Below, piece by piece: positions 9,013 through 18,065 of a stretch of DNA of 64,000 bases. Source of the stretch: Lentisphaera araneosa HTCC2155 (GTDB lineage Bacteria > Verrucomicrobiota > Lentisphaeria > Lentisphaerales > Lentisphaeraceae); contig NZ_ABCK01000003.1 in the NCBI RefSeq assembly GCF_000170755.1, positions 186,001 to 250,000 of the forward strand, given 5' to 3'. Below the pieces are notes generated by a model. The model searched no databases, was not told where the DNA came from, and was given only the letters and a program-made list of their open reading frames with translations. Position numbers and translations under genes: made by a program. Each line of letters starts with the position of its first letter. Within the stretch, counting starts at the first letter, position 1.

Positions 9013-10692
9013 ATGAAACGAGCAATATTTTTACTATTATTAACATTATGTACATCGATCTCCGCTGATAGTAGTGTAGAAAAAAATGATCCCGTAGTGG
9101 TTCAAGAACTAGAGCCTGCCCAGGCGCAGCAAGAGTCGGAGTCAATTGAGGCTTCTTCAACGGCTGCTGTTAGCCCTGTTGTTAATTCAGAGGCTGAAAA
9201 GGAAGATGGCGGTTTTATTTCAAAAGCGACAGCTTCAATGGATAAGATTATCGGTAAGATCACCAGTGTCTTATTTAGCGTTATCATGTTTGATATTGCC
9301 TTTGGCTTATTAGGTACAAGTGTGCCTTTAGTTGTGGTTACCTTGATGGTAGGTGCGATATTTTTCACTTTCCGTTATAACTTTATTACCTTTAAGCTTT
9401 TTGCTCATGGTATACAGGTCGTACGCGGTAAGTTTGACAAAGAAGGAGAAGCTGGAGAAGTTAATCATTTCAAGGCTTTAACATCTGCTCTTAGTGCAAC
9501 AGTCGGTTTAGGTAATATTGCTGGTGTCGCAATTGCCGTGCACCAAGGTGGTCCAGGGGCTGTTTTTTGGATGATCTTAGCCGCATTTTTTGGTATGGCC
9601 TCTAAGTTTTCCTCTTGTACACTCGCTCAGAAATACCGCGTGATTAATAATGATGGTTCTTTTTCTGGTGGTCCGATGTATTATTTAGAAATGGGTTTGA
9701 AAGAAAAGGGCTTAGCAAAACTTGGTACTGTATTTGCTGTAGCCTATGCCTTGATGATTATTGGTGGAGCCATGGGTGGAGGTAATATGTTTCAGGGCAA
9801 TCAAGCCTGGGGAGCTTTACAACAAGACTTTTTAGGCGGTTCACAAGATCCTAAAGCTGCATGGATTTTTGGTATTACTTTAGCTTCTTTAGTGGGGCTC
9901 GTGATTATTGGAGGGATTAAACGCATTGGTAAGGCGACAGAATTTATTGTTCCCTTTATGTGTGGGCTTTACGTAATTGTTTCACTCTATATAATTGGGA
10001 TGAATGCGAGTCAGATCATTCCATCACTCAAATCTATAGTCACTATGGCCTTCTCTCAAAATGCAGCTTTTGGTGGTTTTATAGGGGTGTTAATTATGGG
10101 GGTTAGACGTGCCGCCTTCTCCAATGAAGCGGGTGTGGGTTCGGCAGCAGTTGTCCATGCGGCAGCAAAAAATGAAGAGCCAGTGATGGAAGGTGTCGTG
10201 GCTATGTTAGGCCCTTTTATTGATACAGTTATTATATGTTTAATGACAGCCTTGGTAATTATTATTACGGATGTGAGTGCGCAGTACCCTGCAGAGTTTA
10301 GTAAGGGGGCTATCATGACGGCAAAGGCATGGAGTAGCGCAGGTACTTACATGCCTAAGGTCTTAACAGTTTGCATTGTGCTCTTTGCTTTTTCAACCAT
10401 GATTTCGTGGTGTTATTACGGTGAGCGAGGTTGGATATATTTAGTAGATAAATTTTTCGGCAAAGGTAAAGGAATTAGCTCATTAATTATTTACCGAGCT
10501 TTATTTGTTTTTTGTGTTTTCCTTGGAGTTGTAGTCAATGCGGGTGCAGTCCTAGATTTTTCTGATGCCATGATTTTGGGTATGGCTTTTCCTAATATTA
10601 TAGGCATGATTATTTTGTCGGGAAGAGTAAAAGGCTGGGCAAAAGATTATATGAATAAATTAAAATCGGGCGAAATTGCCCCAACAAAGTAA
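9013..10692 (+). CDS. Sodium:alanine/glycine symporter, AGCS family
   Basis: An inner-membrane Na+-coupled amino acid transporter of 559 residues. The family core is clear: ALSATVGLGNIAGVA, GPGAVFWM, the GGPMYY motif and the FSNEAGVGSAA motif, across about ten hydrophobic segments. The N-terminus is longer than in E. coli-type members. It begins with a signal-like segment (about residues 1-18) and an acidic Ser/Glu-rich stretch of about 60 residues before the first core helix, so an extracytoplasmic extension is likely. Substrate is inferred from the family only (alanine or glycine). It lies in a plus-strand run with a secreted propeller-like protein downstream. Confidence 0.93.
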   Translation: MKRAIFLLLLTLCTSISADSSVEKNDPVVVQELEPAQAQQESESIEASSTAAVSPVVNSEAEKEDGGFISKATASMDKIIGKITSVLFSVIMFDIAFGLLGTSVPLVVVTLMVGAIFFTFRYNFITFKLFAHGIQVVRGKFDKEGEAGEVNHFKALTSALSATVGLGNIAGVAIAVHQGGPGAVFWMILAAFFGMASKFSSCTLAQKYRVINNDGSFSGGPMYYLEMGLKEKGLAKLGTVFAVAYALMIIGGAMGGGNMFQGNQAWGALQQDFLGGSQDPKAAWIFGITLASLVGLVIIGGIKRIGKATEFIVPFMCGLYVIVSLYIIGMNASQIIPSLKSIVTMAFSQNAAFGGFIGVLIMGVRRAAFSNEAGVGSAAVVHAAAKNEEPVMEGVVAMLGPFIDTVIICLMTALVIIITDVSAQYPAEFSKGAIMTAKAWSSAGTYMPKVLTVCIVLFAFSTMISWCYYGERGWIYLVDKFFGKGKGISSLIIYRALFVFCVFLGVVVNAGAVLDFSDAMILGMAFPNIIGMIILSGRVKGWAKDYMNKLKSGEIAPTK

Positions 10693-10706
10693 GCGGAGAG
10701 AGTGAT

Positions 10707-12410
10707 ATGTGTAAAAAATTGATTTTGGGGGCCCTGTTATTTTCAAGCATGGCTATTTCAGCTGATGAACACGGAAATCGTGTAGGTGAGATTTCTTTCG
10801 ATAAATCAGGAAGTGAATACCTCGTAAGTGGTCGTGATTTAGTTTTACTCAATCAGAATGGCGAACAAAAATCCTTGCTCAATAGAAATGCTTATCCAGT
10901 CTCTGCAGCAGAATTTAGTTCAGATGAAAGTTATGTAATTACCGTAACAGGAAAAACAAAGCACTTAAAAGTTTTGGATAAGCAAGGTAAAGAAAAAGCG
11001 TCTTTAAGACTTGGTTTTGTTCTTCCTGAAAATATAGAAATGCAAGTTGTGGGTTACGATAGCACGATTGTTTTGAGCTCAAATAACCAACTATTTTTCT
11101 ATGAATATAAGAATGGTAAGATTGTCAAAAGAGCTGAGTTACCTTTCCCAGATACATCCTTTGTGAATGCTTACGATGTAAGTGCCGATGGCAAGTACGT
11201 TTTTATCAATGATCGCCGTTTTCTCATTTTAAAATCTCCCAAATCATGGATCTTTAAGCCCGCAAAAAGCTTTGTTAAAGTAACGGGTAAAATCCGTAAA
11301 GTTCGCATCGCAGATAATGGGAAACAAGTGATGGTACTCCACCAAAATGGTCGTGGTATCTCGGTTCACAATGCCGAGAATGGTGAAATGGTGAAGAGCT
11401 ACTTATTGACCTCACCAATTAATGAAGTTGAGTGTGATGGTAAGTTAAGCAAAGCTTACTTTAACGGAGGTGTACTAGACCTAGTCACGGGTGCTGCGGA
11501 AGTAAGTAAAAAAATGCCGAATGGCAGAATGAATATAAATGTGGATTCCAGTGCCGTTTCTGTTGGAGCGATTATCAAGAAAAATGGTAAGCTCTATGAC
11601 TATACAGCCCCGTACCAGACTTTTAGTTCGGCGCAATTTGAAGGCGAGACACTAGTTGTTAATGAAGCAGATAAAACCTATGAGATTAATGCTAAGGATA
11701 AAACGGCTAGAAAAGTTGCAGCAAAAACTTTTTATAAAGGTCGCTTTAAAGGTTTAGTTGGCAAGAGTGATGATGGTCGTTATGGAGTAGATTTCTCTGG
11801 GCGAGTTTATGATTATCGACAAAAAGCTTTCGTGGGTCGACCGCTATTCGGAACAGGTGGATACGTATTAAAAGCCAGTATTTCCGATAATGGTAACATC
11901 GCTTTTGTAGGTGCTAATAAAGTATATATTTATAATCACTTGAAGAAAAAATCGATTACTAATTTTGATTTGCCAGCGAGTCTCAATCAAGAGAGTGATG
12001 TGAGTGTGAGCCTAAGTCCTAGTTCTAAGCATTGTGCAGTTTCTTATATGACAGCCGATGGGTCAGTGGAGGTTTATGTGTATAATTTAGCTGAATCGAG
12101 ACCAGGTGCCTTGTCACGAAAAATCAGCGGTGCAAAATCGCTGCTTTTTACATCGGATGAGACACTCCTTATTGCAGGTGGTAAAAGTATTTTGACCACG
12201 GAATACAATGGTAATAAGTGGGTGATTAAAGATGCACAATCACTCTTAGTTGAGTCAGGTACTTTGAACAGAGTTCTCATGCAAGGAGACTATGTGGCAG
12301 GCTTGAATGAAAACGGTCGCATTCACTTGTTTGATTACAGAACTGGAGGTGAAATCTACACCGTTGCCCTGAAAGCCAATGAAACAACAATGCGCTCAGT
12401 AGGAAAATAA
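10707..12410 (+). CDS. Secreted beta-propeller-like (WD40/YncE-type) protein
   Basis: A 567-residue protein with a clear signal peptide (MCKKLILGALLFSSMAISA). Repeated strands follow a pattern of S.DGKYVF, D.GKQVMVLH and FSSDESYVITVTG, the hallmark of seven- or eight-bladed propellers. GEISFDKSGSEYLVSG and the final RIHLFDYRTGGEIYTV are further blades. No catalytic motif is visible. It begins 14 bases after the symporter stop, and the HAD gene begins 3 bases after its own stop, so it is probably in the same operon. A binding or scaffold role is likely but unproven. Confidence 0.8.
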   Translation: MCKKLILGALLFSSMAISADEHGNRVGEISFDKSGSEYLVSGRDLVLLNQNGEQKSLLNRNAYPVSAAEFSSDESYVITVTGKTKHLKVLDKQGKEKASLRLGFVLPENIEMQVVGYDSTIVLSSNNQLFFYEYKNGKIVKRAELPFPDTSFVNAYDVSADGKYVFINDRRFLILKSPKSWIFKPAKSFVKVTGKIRKVRIADNGKQVMVLHQNGRGISVHNAENGEMVKSYLLTSPINEVECDGKLSKAYFNGGVLDLVTGAAEVSKKMPNGRMNINVDSSAVSVGAIIKKNGKLYDYTAPYQTFSSAQFEGETLVVNEADKTYEINAKDKTARKVAAKTFYKGRFKGLVGKSDDGRYGVDFSGRVYDYRQKAFVGRPLFGTGGYVLKASISDNGNIAFVGANKVYIYNHLKKKSITNFDLPASLNQESDVSVSLSPSSKHCAVSYMTADGSVEVYVYNLAESRPGALSRKISGAKSLLFTSDETLLIAGGKSILTTEYNGNKWVIKDAQSLLVESGTLNRVLMQGDYVAGLNENGRIHLFDYRTGGEIYTVALKANETTMRSVGK

Positions 12411-12413
12411 AAC

Positions 12414-13145
12414 TTGTTAAAAGCATTATTTTTTGACATGGATGATACGCTTTGCGATACGCAAAGCGCTAACCAAAAAGCGGTAGATTGGTTGCTTGCG
12501 GAACTCGCAAGTCATGGTGATTTTGATCATGAAGTTTTTATCAGTCAGTACTTATCTGCAATTTATCGCGAGTTGGATGATCAACTTAAGCAGTTGACGG
12601 ATCCAATTAAAGATGAATCGGATTACCGTCATTTTGTTTTTGATTACTTCTTAAAGCAACATCAAATTGAGCCGAACGATGCCCTTATGTCTTATGTGGC
12701 ATTATTTGATCATAAACGAATTGAGTTCTTTGATTTTTATCCTGGCGTCAAGCAGATGCTAATCGACTTGAGAAGTCAGTATAAGTTGGTTTTAATTACC
12801 AATGGTCCTGCATATTCGCAAGTACCAAAAGTGGAGCAAGTCAAAATGTCTGAGTACTGTGATCATGTTCTAATTGGCGGGCTTGAGCCCGAACAAAAGC
12901 CAGCCAAAAGTATTTTTGATAAGGCTTGTCGATTAGCAGATTGCTTAGCTAATGAAACGCTTCATGTGGGGGACTCTTTGGGTTCCGATATTAAAGGCGC
13001 CAAATGTGCGGGTATTAAATCTTTTTGGATTTTGCCAGAATTTACAGAGTTTAGTGCAGTTAATCCTGAAAGTGATTATGTAGCTGATAGTGTTTTGCAT
13101 ATTGATAAGGTTCTTGAATTAGAAGCACAAGCTCATCATGCCTGA
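12414..13145 (+). CDS. HAD-superfamily phosphatase (YjjG-like)
   Basis: A haloacid dehalogenase-type hydrolase, 243 residues. Motif I is DMDDTLCD right at the N-terminus, motif II is LVLITNG, the motif III lysine is in EPEQKPAKSIFDKA, and motif IV is GDSLGSDIKGAK. The helical cap sits between motifs I and II. This fits nucleotide 5'-phosphatases such as YjjG. The start is TTG at 12414, forced by the nearness of motif I and the upstream stop. The end overlaps the dGTPase-like gene by 8 bases, so both may act in nucleotide turnover. Exact substrate is unknown. Confidence 0.88.
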   Translation: MLKALFFDMDDTLCDTQSANQKAVDWLLAELASHGDFDHEVFISQYLSAIYRELDDQLKQLTDPIKDESDYRHFVFDYFLKQHQIEPNDALMSYVALFDHKRIEFFDFYPGVKQMLIDLRSQYKLVLITNGPAYSQVPKVEQVKMSEYCDHVLIGGLEPEQKPAKSIFDKACRLADCLANETLHVGDSLGSDIKGAKCAGIKSFWILPEFTEFSAVNPESDYVADSVLHIDKVLELEAQAHHA

Positions 13146-14580
13146 AGATAAAGCCTTCATAAAAGCTTTTTGGGAAAAAGCTATGTGCCCCATCAGAATG
13201 AAGGATATAGCCAACTCCAGAGATCCTTTGCCTAATGCTTATACAGGAACGCGCACAGCCTTTGAGTCAGATCACGATAGAATTCTATTTTCGACTCCCT
13301 TTCGACGTTTAATCGACAAGACGCAAGTTTTTCCCCTAGAAAAAAAATATGATACGATTCGCAGACGTTTAACTCACTCCTATGAAGTGAGTAGTCTAGC
13401 TCGAAGCTTTGGCAATGACCTGGTTTTTAATTCACCCGAACTTTTCCCCAATTCGATTTCACCCCAACGAAATATACCCGTCGTACTTGCCACAATTGGC
13501 TTAGTTCACGATATGGGTAATCCCCCTTTTGGTCATGAAGGTGAAAGTGCCATTCAGTACTGGTTTCGATGCCGCGTGGAAGATAATCCTAACTTTTTTG
13601 AAGGCTTTTCAGAGCGGCAACAACAAGATTTTTTGAAGTTTGAAGGCAATGCTCAGACGGTTAGGATAGTGACTCACCTACAAGTCTTAAATGATTTGTA
13701 TGGTCTGAATTTAACTTTGGGAAGTTTGTCAGCTTTATTAAAGTATGTCGTTCCCTCAGATAAAGTGAATAAAAAAGAAGACCTTGCCAAAGGTAAATTT
13801 GGTTATTTCTCCTCAGAGAGAGAAGTTGTAGCAGAAATGGAATCCTATACTGGGCTTGTTGAGCAACGTAACCCTTTGACTTACATTATGGAAGCCTGTG
13901 ATGATATTGCCTACTCAGTTCTCGATATAGAGGATGCCGTGAAAAAAGGCGTGATTTCCTATGCTGACATTATTTCTTATCTAAAATCAGAAAATGAAAA
14001 AGAAGCAGATCACTACATTTCAGAAGTGATTGATCGTACGTCAGCAGACTATGGTAATTATTCTGGAATAGACGACCTATCTTATCATGAGCTCAATGAT
14101 ATTGCGATGGTGAAATTCCGTGTGTATGCAATCAATACTTTAATGCAGAGTGCACGTCAGTCTTTTGCAGATAATTACTCATCAATTTTAAGAGGTGAAT
14201 TCAAGCAAGACTTATTGAAAGTCTGTGGGGCGAACCGTTTATCAAAAGTGCTTAAAACTTTTTGTTATCGTCATATATACCGCAATCGCGATGTCTTAGG
14301 TTTGGAACTCCAAGGCTTCAACACTATAACGGGCTTATTAGATATTTTTTGGGATGCTATTAACGATTGTGAAGATAAAGGAGATCTCGCGAGTCCTTTT
14401 TCAAAATATGTTTTTGAGCGAATTTCCGAAAATTACCGCAGAGTTTTTCATCACACAGTGAGCCAGAAGAAATTACCTGAAGCCTACTGCCGCATGCAGT
14501 TAATGACCGATATGTTGGCAGGTATGACGGATACTTACGCGGTGACGACTTACGAAGATTTACATCAGAGAAGGAAATAA
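13138..14580 (+). CDS. dgt: Deoxyguanosinetriphosphate triphosphohydrolase-like protein
   Basis: An HD-domain dNTPase that hydrolyses dGTP (or other dNTPs) to the deoxynucleoside and triphosphate. It is 480 residues. The metal-binding HD motif reads RRRLTHSYEVS (H80), then GLVHDMGNPPFGHEGE (H125, D126, H134), and D258-type aspartate in ACDDIAYSVLDIED. The DRILFSTPFRRL segment near the N-terminus is typical of the family. Coupled to the upstream HAD gene by an 8-base overlap. A terminator follows directly. Confidence 0.92.
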   Translation: MPEDKAFIKAFWEKAMCPIRMKDIANSRDPLPNAYTGTRTAFESDHDRILFSTPFRRLIDKTQVFPLEKKYDTIRRRLTHSYEVSSLARSFGNDLVFNSPELFPNSISPQRNIPVVLATIGLVHDMGNPPFGHEGESAIQYWFRCRVEDNPNFFEGFSERQQQDFLKFEGNAQTVRIVTHLQVLNDLYGLNLTLGSLSALLKYVVPSDKVNKKEDLAKGKFGYFSSEREVVAEMESYTGLVEQRNPLTYIMEACDDIAYSVLDIEDAVKKGVISYADIISYLKSENEKEADHYISEVIDRTSADYGNYSGIDDLSYHELNDIAMVKFRVYAINTLMQSARQSFADNYSSILRGEFKQDLLKVCGANRLSKVLKTFCYRHIYRNRDVLGLELQGFNTITGLLDIFWDAINDCEDKGDLASPFSKYVFERISENYRRVFHHTVSQKKLPEAYCRMQLMTDMLAGMTDTYAVTTYEDLHQRRK

Positions 14581-14611
14581 AAAAAGCTGCAGTTGAATGC
14601 AGCTTTTTTAT
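14580..14611 (+). terminator. Rho-independent terminator after the dGTPase-like gene
   Basis: AAAAGCTGCA and TGCAGCTTTTTT form a perfect hairpin around GTTGAA, ending in a T-run immediately past the stop. The A-run on the other side may let it also serve the convergent MscS gene. Confidence 0.9.
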
Positions 14612-14628
14612 TTAAGTGGATGAGAGAC

Positions 14629-15534
14629 TTAGGAAAGTTTGTCGCCGCCAGAGACGATGTGTAAATCGCGTTGTGGGAAGGGAATTGAAATTCCTTGCGC
14701 ATCAAATTCTTTCTTGACTTTTTCATGCATGTCAAAATAAACATTCCAATAATTCACTGCTTTCACCCACGGACGAACGGCATAGTTAATACTTGAGTCC
14801 CCGTGTCCAGAGATGGAAACCATTGGAGCAGGATCTTGTAAAACTCTTTCATCTGCTTTGAGGATGTCCATGAGAACTTGCTTAACTTTATCGTTATCAT
14901 CACCATAGCTACAGCCAAAAGTAAGGTCCACACGAATTTCTTCAGTCTCAGTAAAGTTGATGATTTTGTCGGCAGTGAGAAGTGAGTTAGGAATGACGGC
15001 AGTTTTGTTGTCTGGGGTAATCAGTTTGGAAGTAAAGAGTTCAATTTCTCGAACTGTTCCCACCGTGCCACCAGCATCAATGAGGTCGCCGACTTTAAAA
15101 GGTTTGAACATGATGATTAAAATACCAGCAGCAAAATTGGAAAGAGCTCCTTGTAAAGCAAGACCAATTGCAAGGCCTGCCGCACCGACAGCAGCAACCA
15201 TCGAAGTAGTGGGCATGCCGAGCTTAGTCAGTGCGCCAATAATAACAAAGACAACGCCCGCGGCATTGATGAGATGGCGCGCAAATTTAACGAGAGTTTC
15301 GTCAGTTTTTCCTTTGGTCATGAGGTGGCAGATGTAACGAGTTACATACTTAACAACTTTGATGCCGATCCAATAGATGGCTATCGCGTGCAGTAGGGGC
15401 ACACCATAGATGCTTAATAGCTCCATGCTCTTTTCTGCGATGGGGAACGTAGCTTCAGATGCAGGGCTGTCTCCAATGACAGAGGCGTCTTCAACAACAG
15501 GTGTGTCTGCGGCTGCAAAAATAAAGTTTAACAT
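14629..15534 (-). CDS. mscS: Small-conductance mechanosensitive channel, MscS family
   Basis: An inner-membrane channel that opens under hypo-osmotic stress. It is 301 residues. Three N-terminal membrane helices lead to the pore-lining helix rich in Gly/Ala (MVAAVGAAGLAIGLALQGALSNFAAG). The beta domain follows (FKPFKVGDLIDAGGTVGTVREIELFTSKLITPDNKTAVIPNSLL), and then the C-terminal vestibule. The length is close to E. coli MscS (286). It converges with dgt and has its own upstream spacer. Confidence 0.95.
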   Translation of the reverse strand: MLNFIFAAADTPVVEDASVIGDSPASEATFPIAEKSMELLSIYGVPLLHAIAIYWIGIKVVKYVTRYICHLMTKGKTDETLVKFARHLINAAGVVFVIIGALTKLGMPTTSMVAAVGAAGLAIGLALQGALSNFAAGILIIMFKPFKVGDLIDAGGTVGTVREIELFTSKLITPDNKTAVIPNSLLTADKIINFTETEEIRVDLTFGCSYGDDNDKVKQVLMDILKADERVLQDPAPMVSISGHGDSSINYAVRPWVKAVNYWNVYFDMHEKVKKEFDAQGISIPFPQRDLHIVSGGDKLS

Positions 15535-15609
15535 ACTCTTCTATCCTAATTTTGTTGAGTTATGAAAACAGTATCGTTTCTATGTGAAAATCCCAAATAT
15601 TCTTAAAAA

Positions 15610-16284
15610 TTAATCGAAAGATTTTAGCTTGTTTTCGAGTTGTTTTGTGATCGAAAGGGACATTAAGACAGTGAGGGAGTGGTAGATGAGTACAGCGTTG
15701 ATGCCAGCGTCACCTTGAGCGAGTTCTTGAACTCGATGACTGAGATTAGTGAAGAGATCGTTTAAAACGTTGAGAAAATCAGCATCTTTCTTGTCGTCAC
15801 GACTCTCGTTTTGGAGTTTTTGCACGGCAAAAAATAGCGTGAAGGCATGGATGACTTCGTCTTTTGTAGGGAAGGGGGGGATGAAGTCAATGATTTTGCG
15901 AGCTTCGCGACCTACTGGGCAGGCAGATTGGAAAACGGCGATGCGTACGAGTTCTCCGATTATATCCTGTAATTCACGGTCTTTGTATTCGATGTATCGT
16001 CCCGAGCTTTCCCAAACTTTTACTGTGGCTTTATCAATCGATTTCTTTTTGATAATATTTCGGGCATAGGAATTAAGCGCACGAGCAGCGGGACATAAAG
16101 GGAAGTCACCTTGGGATAGGGTACAATTAGCACATTTGTGGTTTTCAAGTTTTAACCACTCTTGGGGATTTTTACTTTCATTAGCATCGAGATTAATACT
16201 CTTGGTGTTGGTATAATCAAAACTCCAGCTGAGGGGCTCGCCATCAGCTTCGTTATTAAAAATAATTTCCATTTTCTTTATCAT
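15610..16284 (-). CDS. Unknown protein with clustered cysteines
   Basis: About 224 residues of no recognised family. The N-terminal third looks beta-rich. The middle holds CANCTLSQGDFPLCPAA and, later, SACPVGREAR, which together could bind a metal or a cluster. The C-terminal half is helical with hydrophobic segments but no clear membrane helix. The frame is open from a TTG at 16290. ATG 16284 is taken here; ATG 16272 (MEIIFNN) is also possible because no strong ribosome site decides. It is divergent from ruvA. Function is not assigned. Confidence 0.7.
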   Translation of the reverse strand: MIKKMEIIFNNEADGEPLSWSFDYTNTKSINLDANESKNPQEWLKLENHKCANCTLSQGDFPLCPAARALNSYARNIIKKKSIDKATVKVWESSGRYIEYKDRELQDIIGELVRIAVFQSACPVGREARKIIDFIPPFPTKDEVIHAFTLFFAVQKLQNESRDDKKDADFLNVLNDLFTNLSHRVQELAQGDAGINAVLIYHSLTVLMSLSITKQLENKLKSFD

Positions 16285-16343
16285 GTACAAAGATAAACTT
16301 TAAAAGCTGAGCAAGCAAAAAATTTCATCAGCTTTATCTCAAA

Positions 16344-16371
16344 TTGTCGGGAAATGAAGCCAGTTTAATCT
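16344..16371 (+). promoter_or_regulatory. Possible sigma-70 promoter of the ruvAB run
   Basis: TTGTCG (16344-16349) and TAATCT (16366-16371) are 16 bases apart and lie about 40 bases upstream of the ruvA start. Judged by eye only. Confidence 0.3.
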
Positions 16372-16411
16372 ATATTCTTAGTTAATTATAATTTTATTGA
16401 AGGCGATGCTG

Positions 16412-17032
16412 ATGATAGCGCATTTAAAAGGACAATTGGTAGAGCTCGAATTGAGCAATGCAGTGATCGATGTGGGAGGCGTAGGCTATTACGTCGATAT
16501 TCCTATGAGTACTTATGATCGCCTACCAAAAGTAGGCTCGCCAGTGGCTTTGCGAATTCACATGACCGTTCGCGAAGATGCAATGAATCTATATGGTTTC
16601 GCAACAGATGAAGAACGTAGCTTTTTTAGAATGATTACTTCAGTGAGTGGGATTGGACCAAAGATTGCCTTAGCAGCGCTATCAGCTTTGCCGACAGAAA
16701 CCTTTTGTGAAGCGATTCAGGAAGGCAATATAAAATTGCTGAGTAAAATTTCCGGCGTGGGTAAACGTATGGCGGAACGCATGGTTGTTGAGCTAAGAGA
16801 TAAAGTGGGTGCCTTGGGCATGACCTCAGCCTTTGTCGCAAAAGTAGCTGATGATGATATGTCGGCCCAAGATAAGGAAGCTTTTAACGACTCTATCATG
16901 GCCTTGGAAGCATTGGGTTACCGTCCCGATACAATTCGCAAGACTGTTAAAACGATTTTTGATGGCCTAAGCCCCGCCCAACGCAGCTCTGAAAATATTA
17001 TTAAAGCGGCCTTATCCGCAATGAATAGCTAG
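16412..17032 (+). CDS. ruvA: Holliday junction branch migration protein RuvA
   Basis: The tetrameric junction-binding subunit of the RuvAB branch-migration motor. With the start at ATG 16412 the protein has 206 residues and opens MIAHLKGQL, as RuvA usually does. A GAAGGCG ribosome site lies 6 bases upstream, so the longer reading from TTG 16397 is disfavoured. The OB-fold domain comes first, then two helix-hairpin-helix motifs (SVSGIGPKIALAAL and KISGVGKRMAERMV). The C-terminal three-helix domain that contacts RuvB ends the protein. ruvB follows after 7 bases. Confidence 0.96.
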   Translation: MIAHLKGQLVELELSNAVIDVGGVGYYVDIPMSTYDRLPKVGSPVALRIHMTVREDAMNLYGFATDEERSFFRMITSVSGIGPKIALAALSALPTETFCEAIQEGNIKLLSKISGVGKRMAERMVVELRDKVGALGMTSAFVAKVADDDMSAQDKEAFNDSIMALEALGYRPDTIRKTVKTIFDGLSPAQRSSENIIKAALSAMNS

Positions 17033-17039
17033 GTCCTCT

Positions 17040-18065
17040 ATGTCTGAAAACTTTTTTGAGTCAACTTTAAAGAAAGAGACTGGCGAAAACGACAATATCT
17101 TACGCCCTAAAACTTTTGAAGAATTCCCTGGACAAGATCAAGTAAAAGAGCGCCTCTCAATTTTTGTGGAAGCCGCAAAAATGCGTGATGAAGCCTTGGG
17201 GCATTTTATTTTGAGTGGACCACCCGGCTTAGGCAAAACAACTTTGGCCTATATCGTCGCTAATGAGCGTGGCAAAGGCATAAAGACTTCTTCTGGTCCA
17301 GTATTGGAAAAGCCCGGTGATCTAGCTGGATTACTGACTAGTTTGAGTGATGGCGACATTTTATTTATTGACGAGATCCACCGTCTTCCGATTGCGATTG
17401 AAGAGTACTTGTACTCGGCCATGGAAGACTTTTTTATTGACATCATGATTGACCAAGGTGTAGGAGCTCGCTCAGTGCGACTCAATATTCCTAAGTTCAC
17501 TTTGGTAGGAGCCACGACGCGTTTAGGTTTATGCTCAGCGCCATTACGCTCAAGATGTCAGCATGTCCACCGCCTTGAATATTATAGTGACGAAGAATTG
17601 GGAAGAATTGTTAAGCGCTCTTCCGATTTAATTAATTGTGAAATGGATGAGAAGGCGAGCCATGAAGTGGCTGGCCGGAGTCGTGGCACACCCCGAATTG
17701 CCAATAATTTATTGCATTGGGTACGAGACTACGCGCAAGTTAAAGCAGATGGATTTGTGACTTGGGATTTAGCTAATAAAGCCCTCAATATGCTGAATAT
17801 TGATAGCAATGGCTTAGATGAAATGGACAAGAAGATCCTCAATACAATTGCCTATAACTTTGACTGTGGCCCCGTGGGGATAAAAAATATTGCCGTCAGT
17901 GTGGGAGAAGAAGTGGGGACTTTGGAAGACGTCTACGAGCCATTTCTCATACAAGAAGGCTATTTAGTCCGAACTCAGACAGGACGAGTTATTTCTCAAA
18001 AAACAAAAAATATGCTAGGGATCAATTCAAACTCTAGCGATGAACAGGATTTACCAAATTTATGA
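17040..18065 (+). CDS. ruvB: Holliday junction ATP-dependent DNA helicase RuvB
   Basis: The AAA+ motor of the RuvAB complex, 341 residues. Walker A is GPPGLGKTTLA, Walker B is LFIDEIHRL, sensor I is in TLVGATTRLG with the AP.LRSR arginine finger region, and a winged-helix domain ends the protein. The opening LRPKTFEEFPGQDQVKERL is diagnostic. It is 7 bases after ruvA and overlaps the next gene by 4 bases (ATGA). Confidence 0.98.
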   Translation: MSENFFESTLKKETGENDNILRPKTFEEFPGQDQVKERLSIFVEAAKMRDEALGHFILSGPPGLGKTTLAYIVANERGKGIKTSSGPVLEKPGDLAGLLTSLSDGDILFIDEIHRLPIAIEEYLYSAMEDFFIDIMIDQGVGARSVRLNIPKFTLVGATTRLGLCSAPLRSRCQHVHRLEYYSDEELGRIVKRSSDLINCEMDEKASHEVAGRSRGTPRIANNLLHWVRDYAQVKADGFVTWDLANKALNMLNIDSNGLDEMDKKILNTIAYNFDCGPVGIKNIAVSVGEEVGTLEDVYEPFLIQEGYLVRTQTGRVISQKTKNMLGINSNSSDEQDLPNL

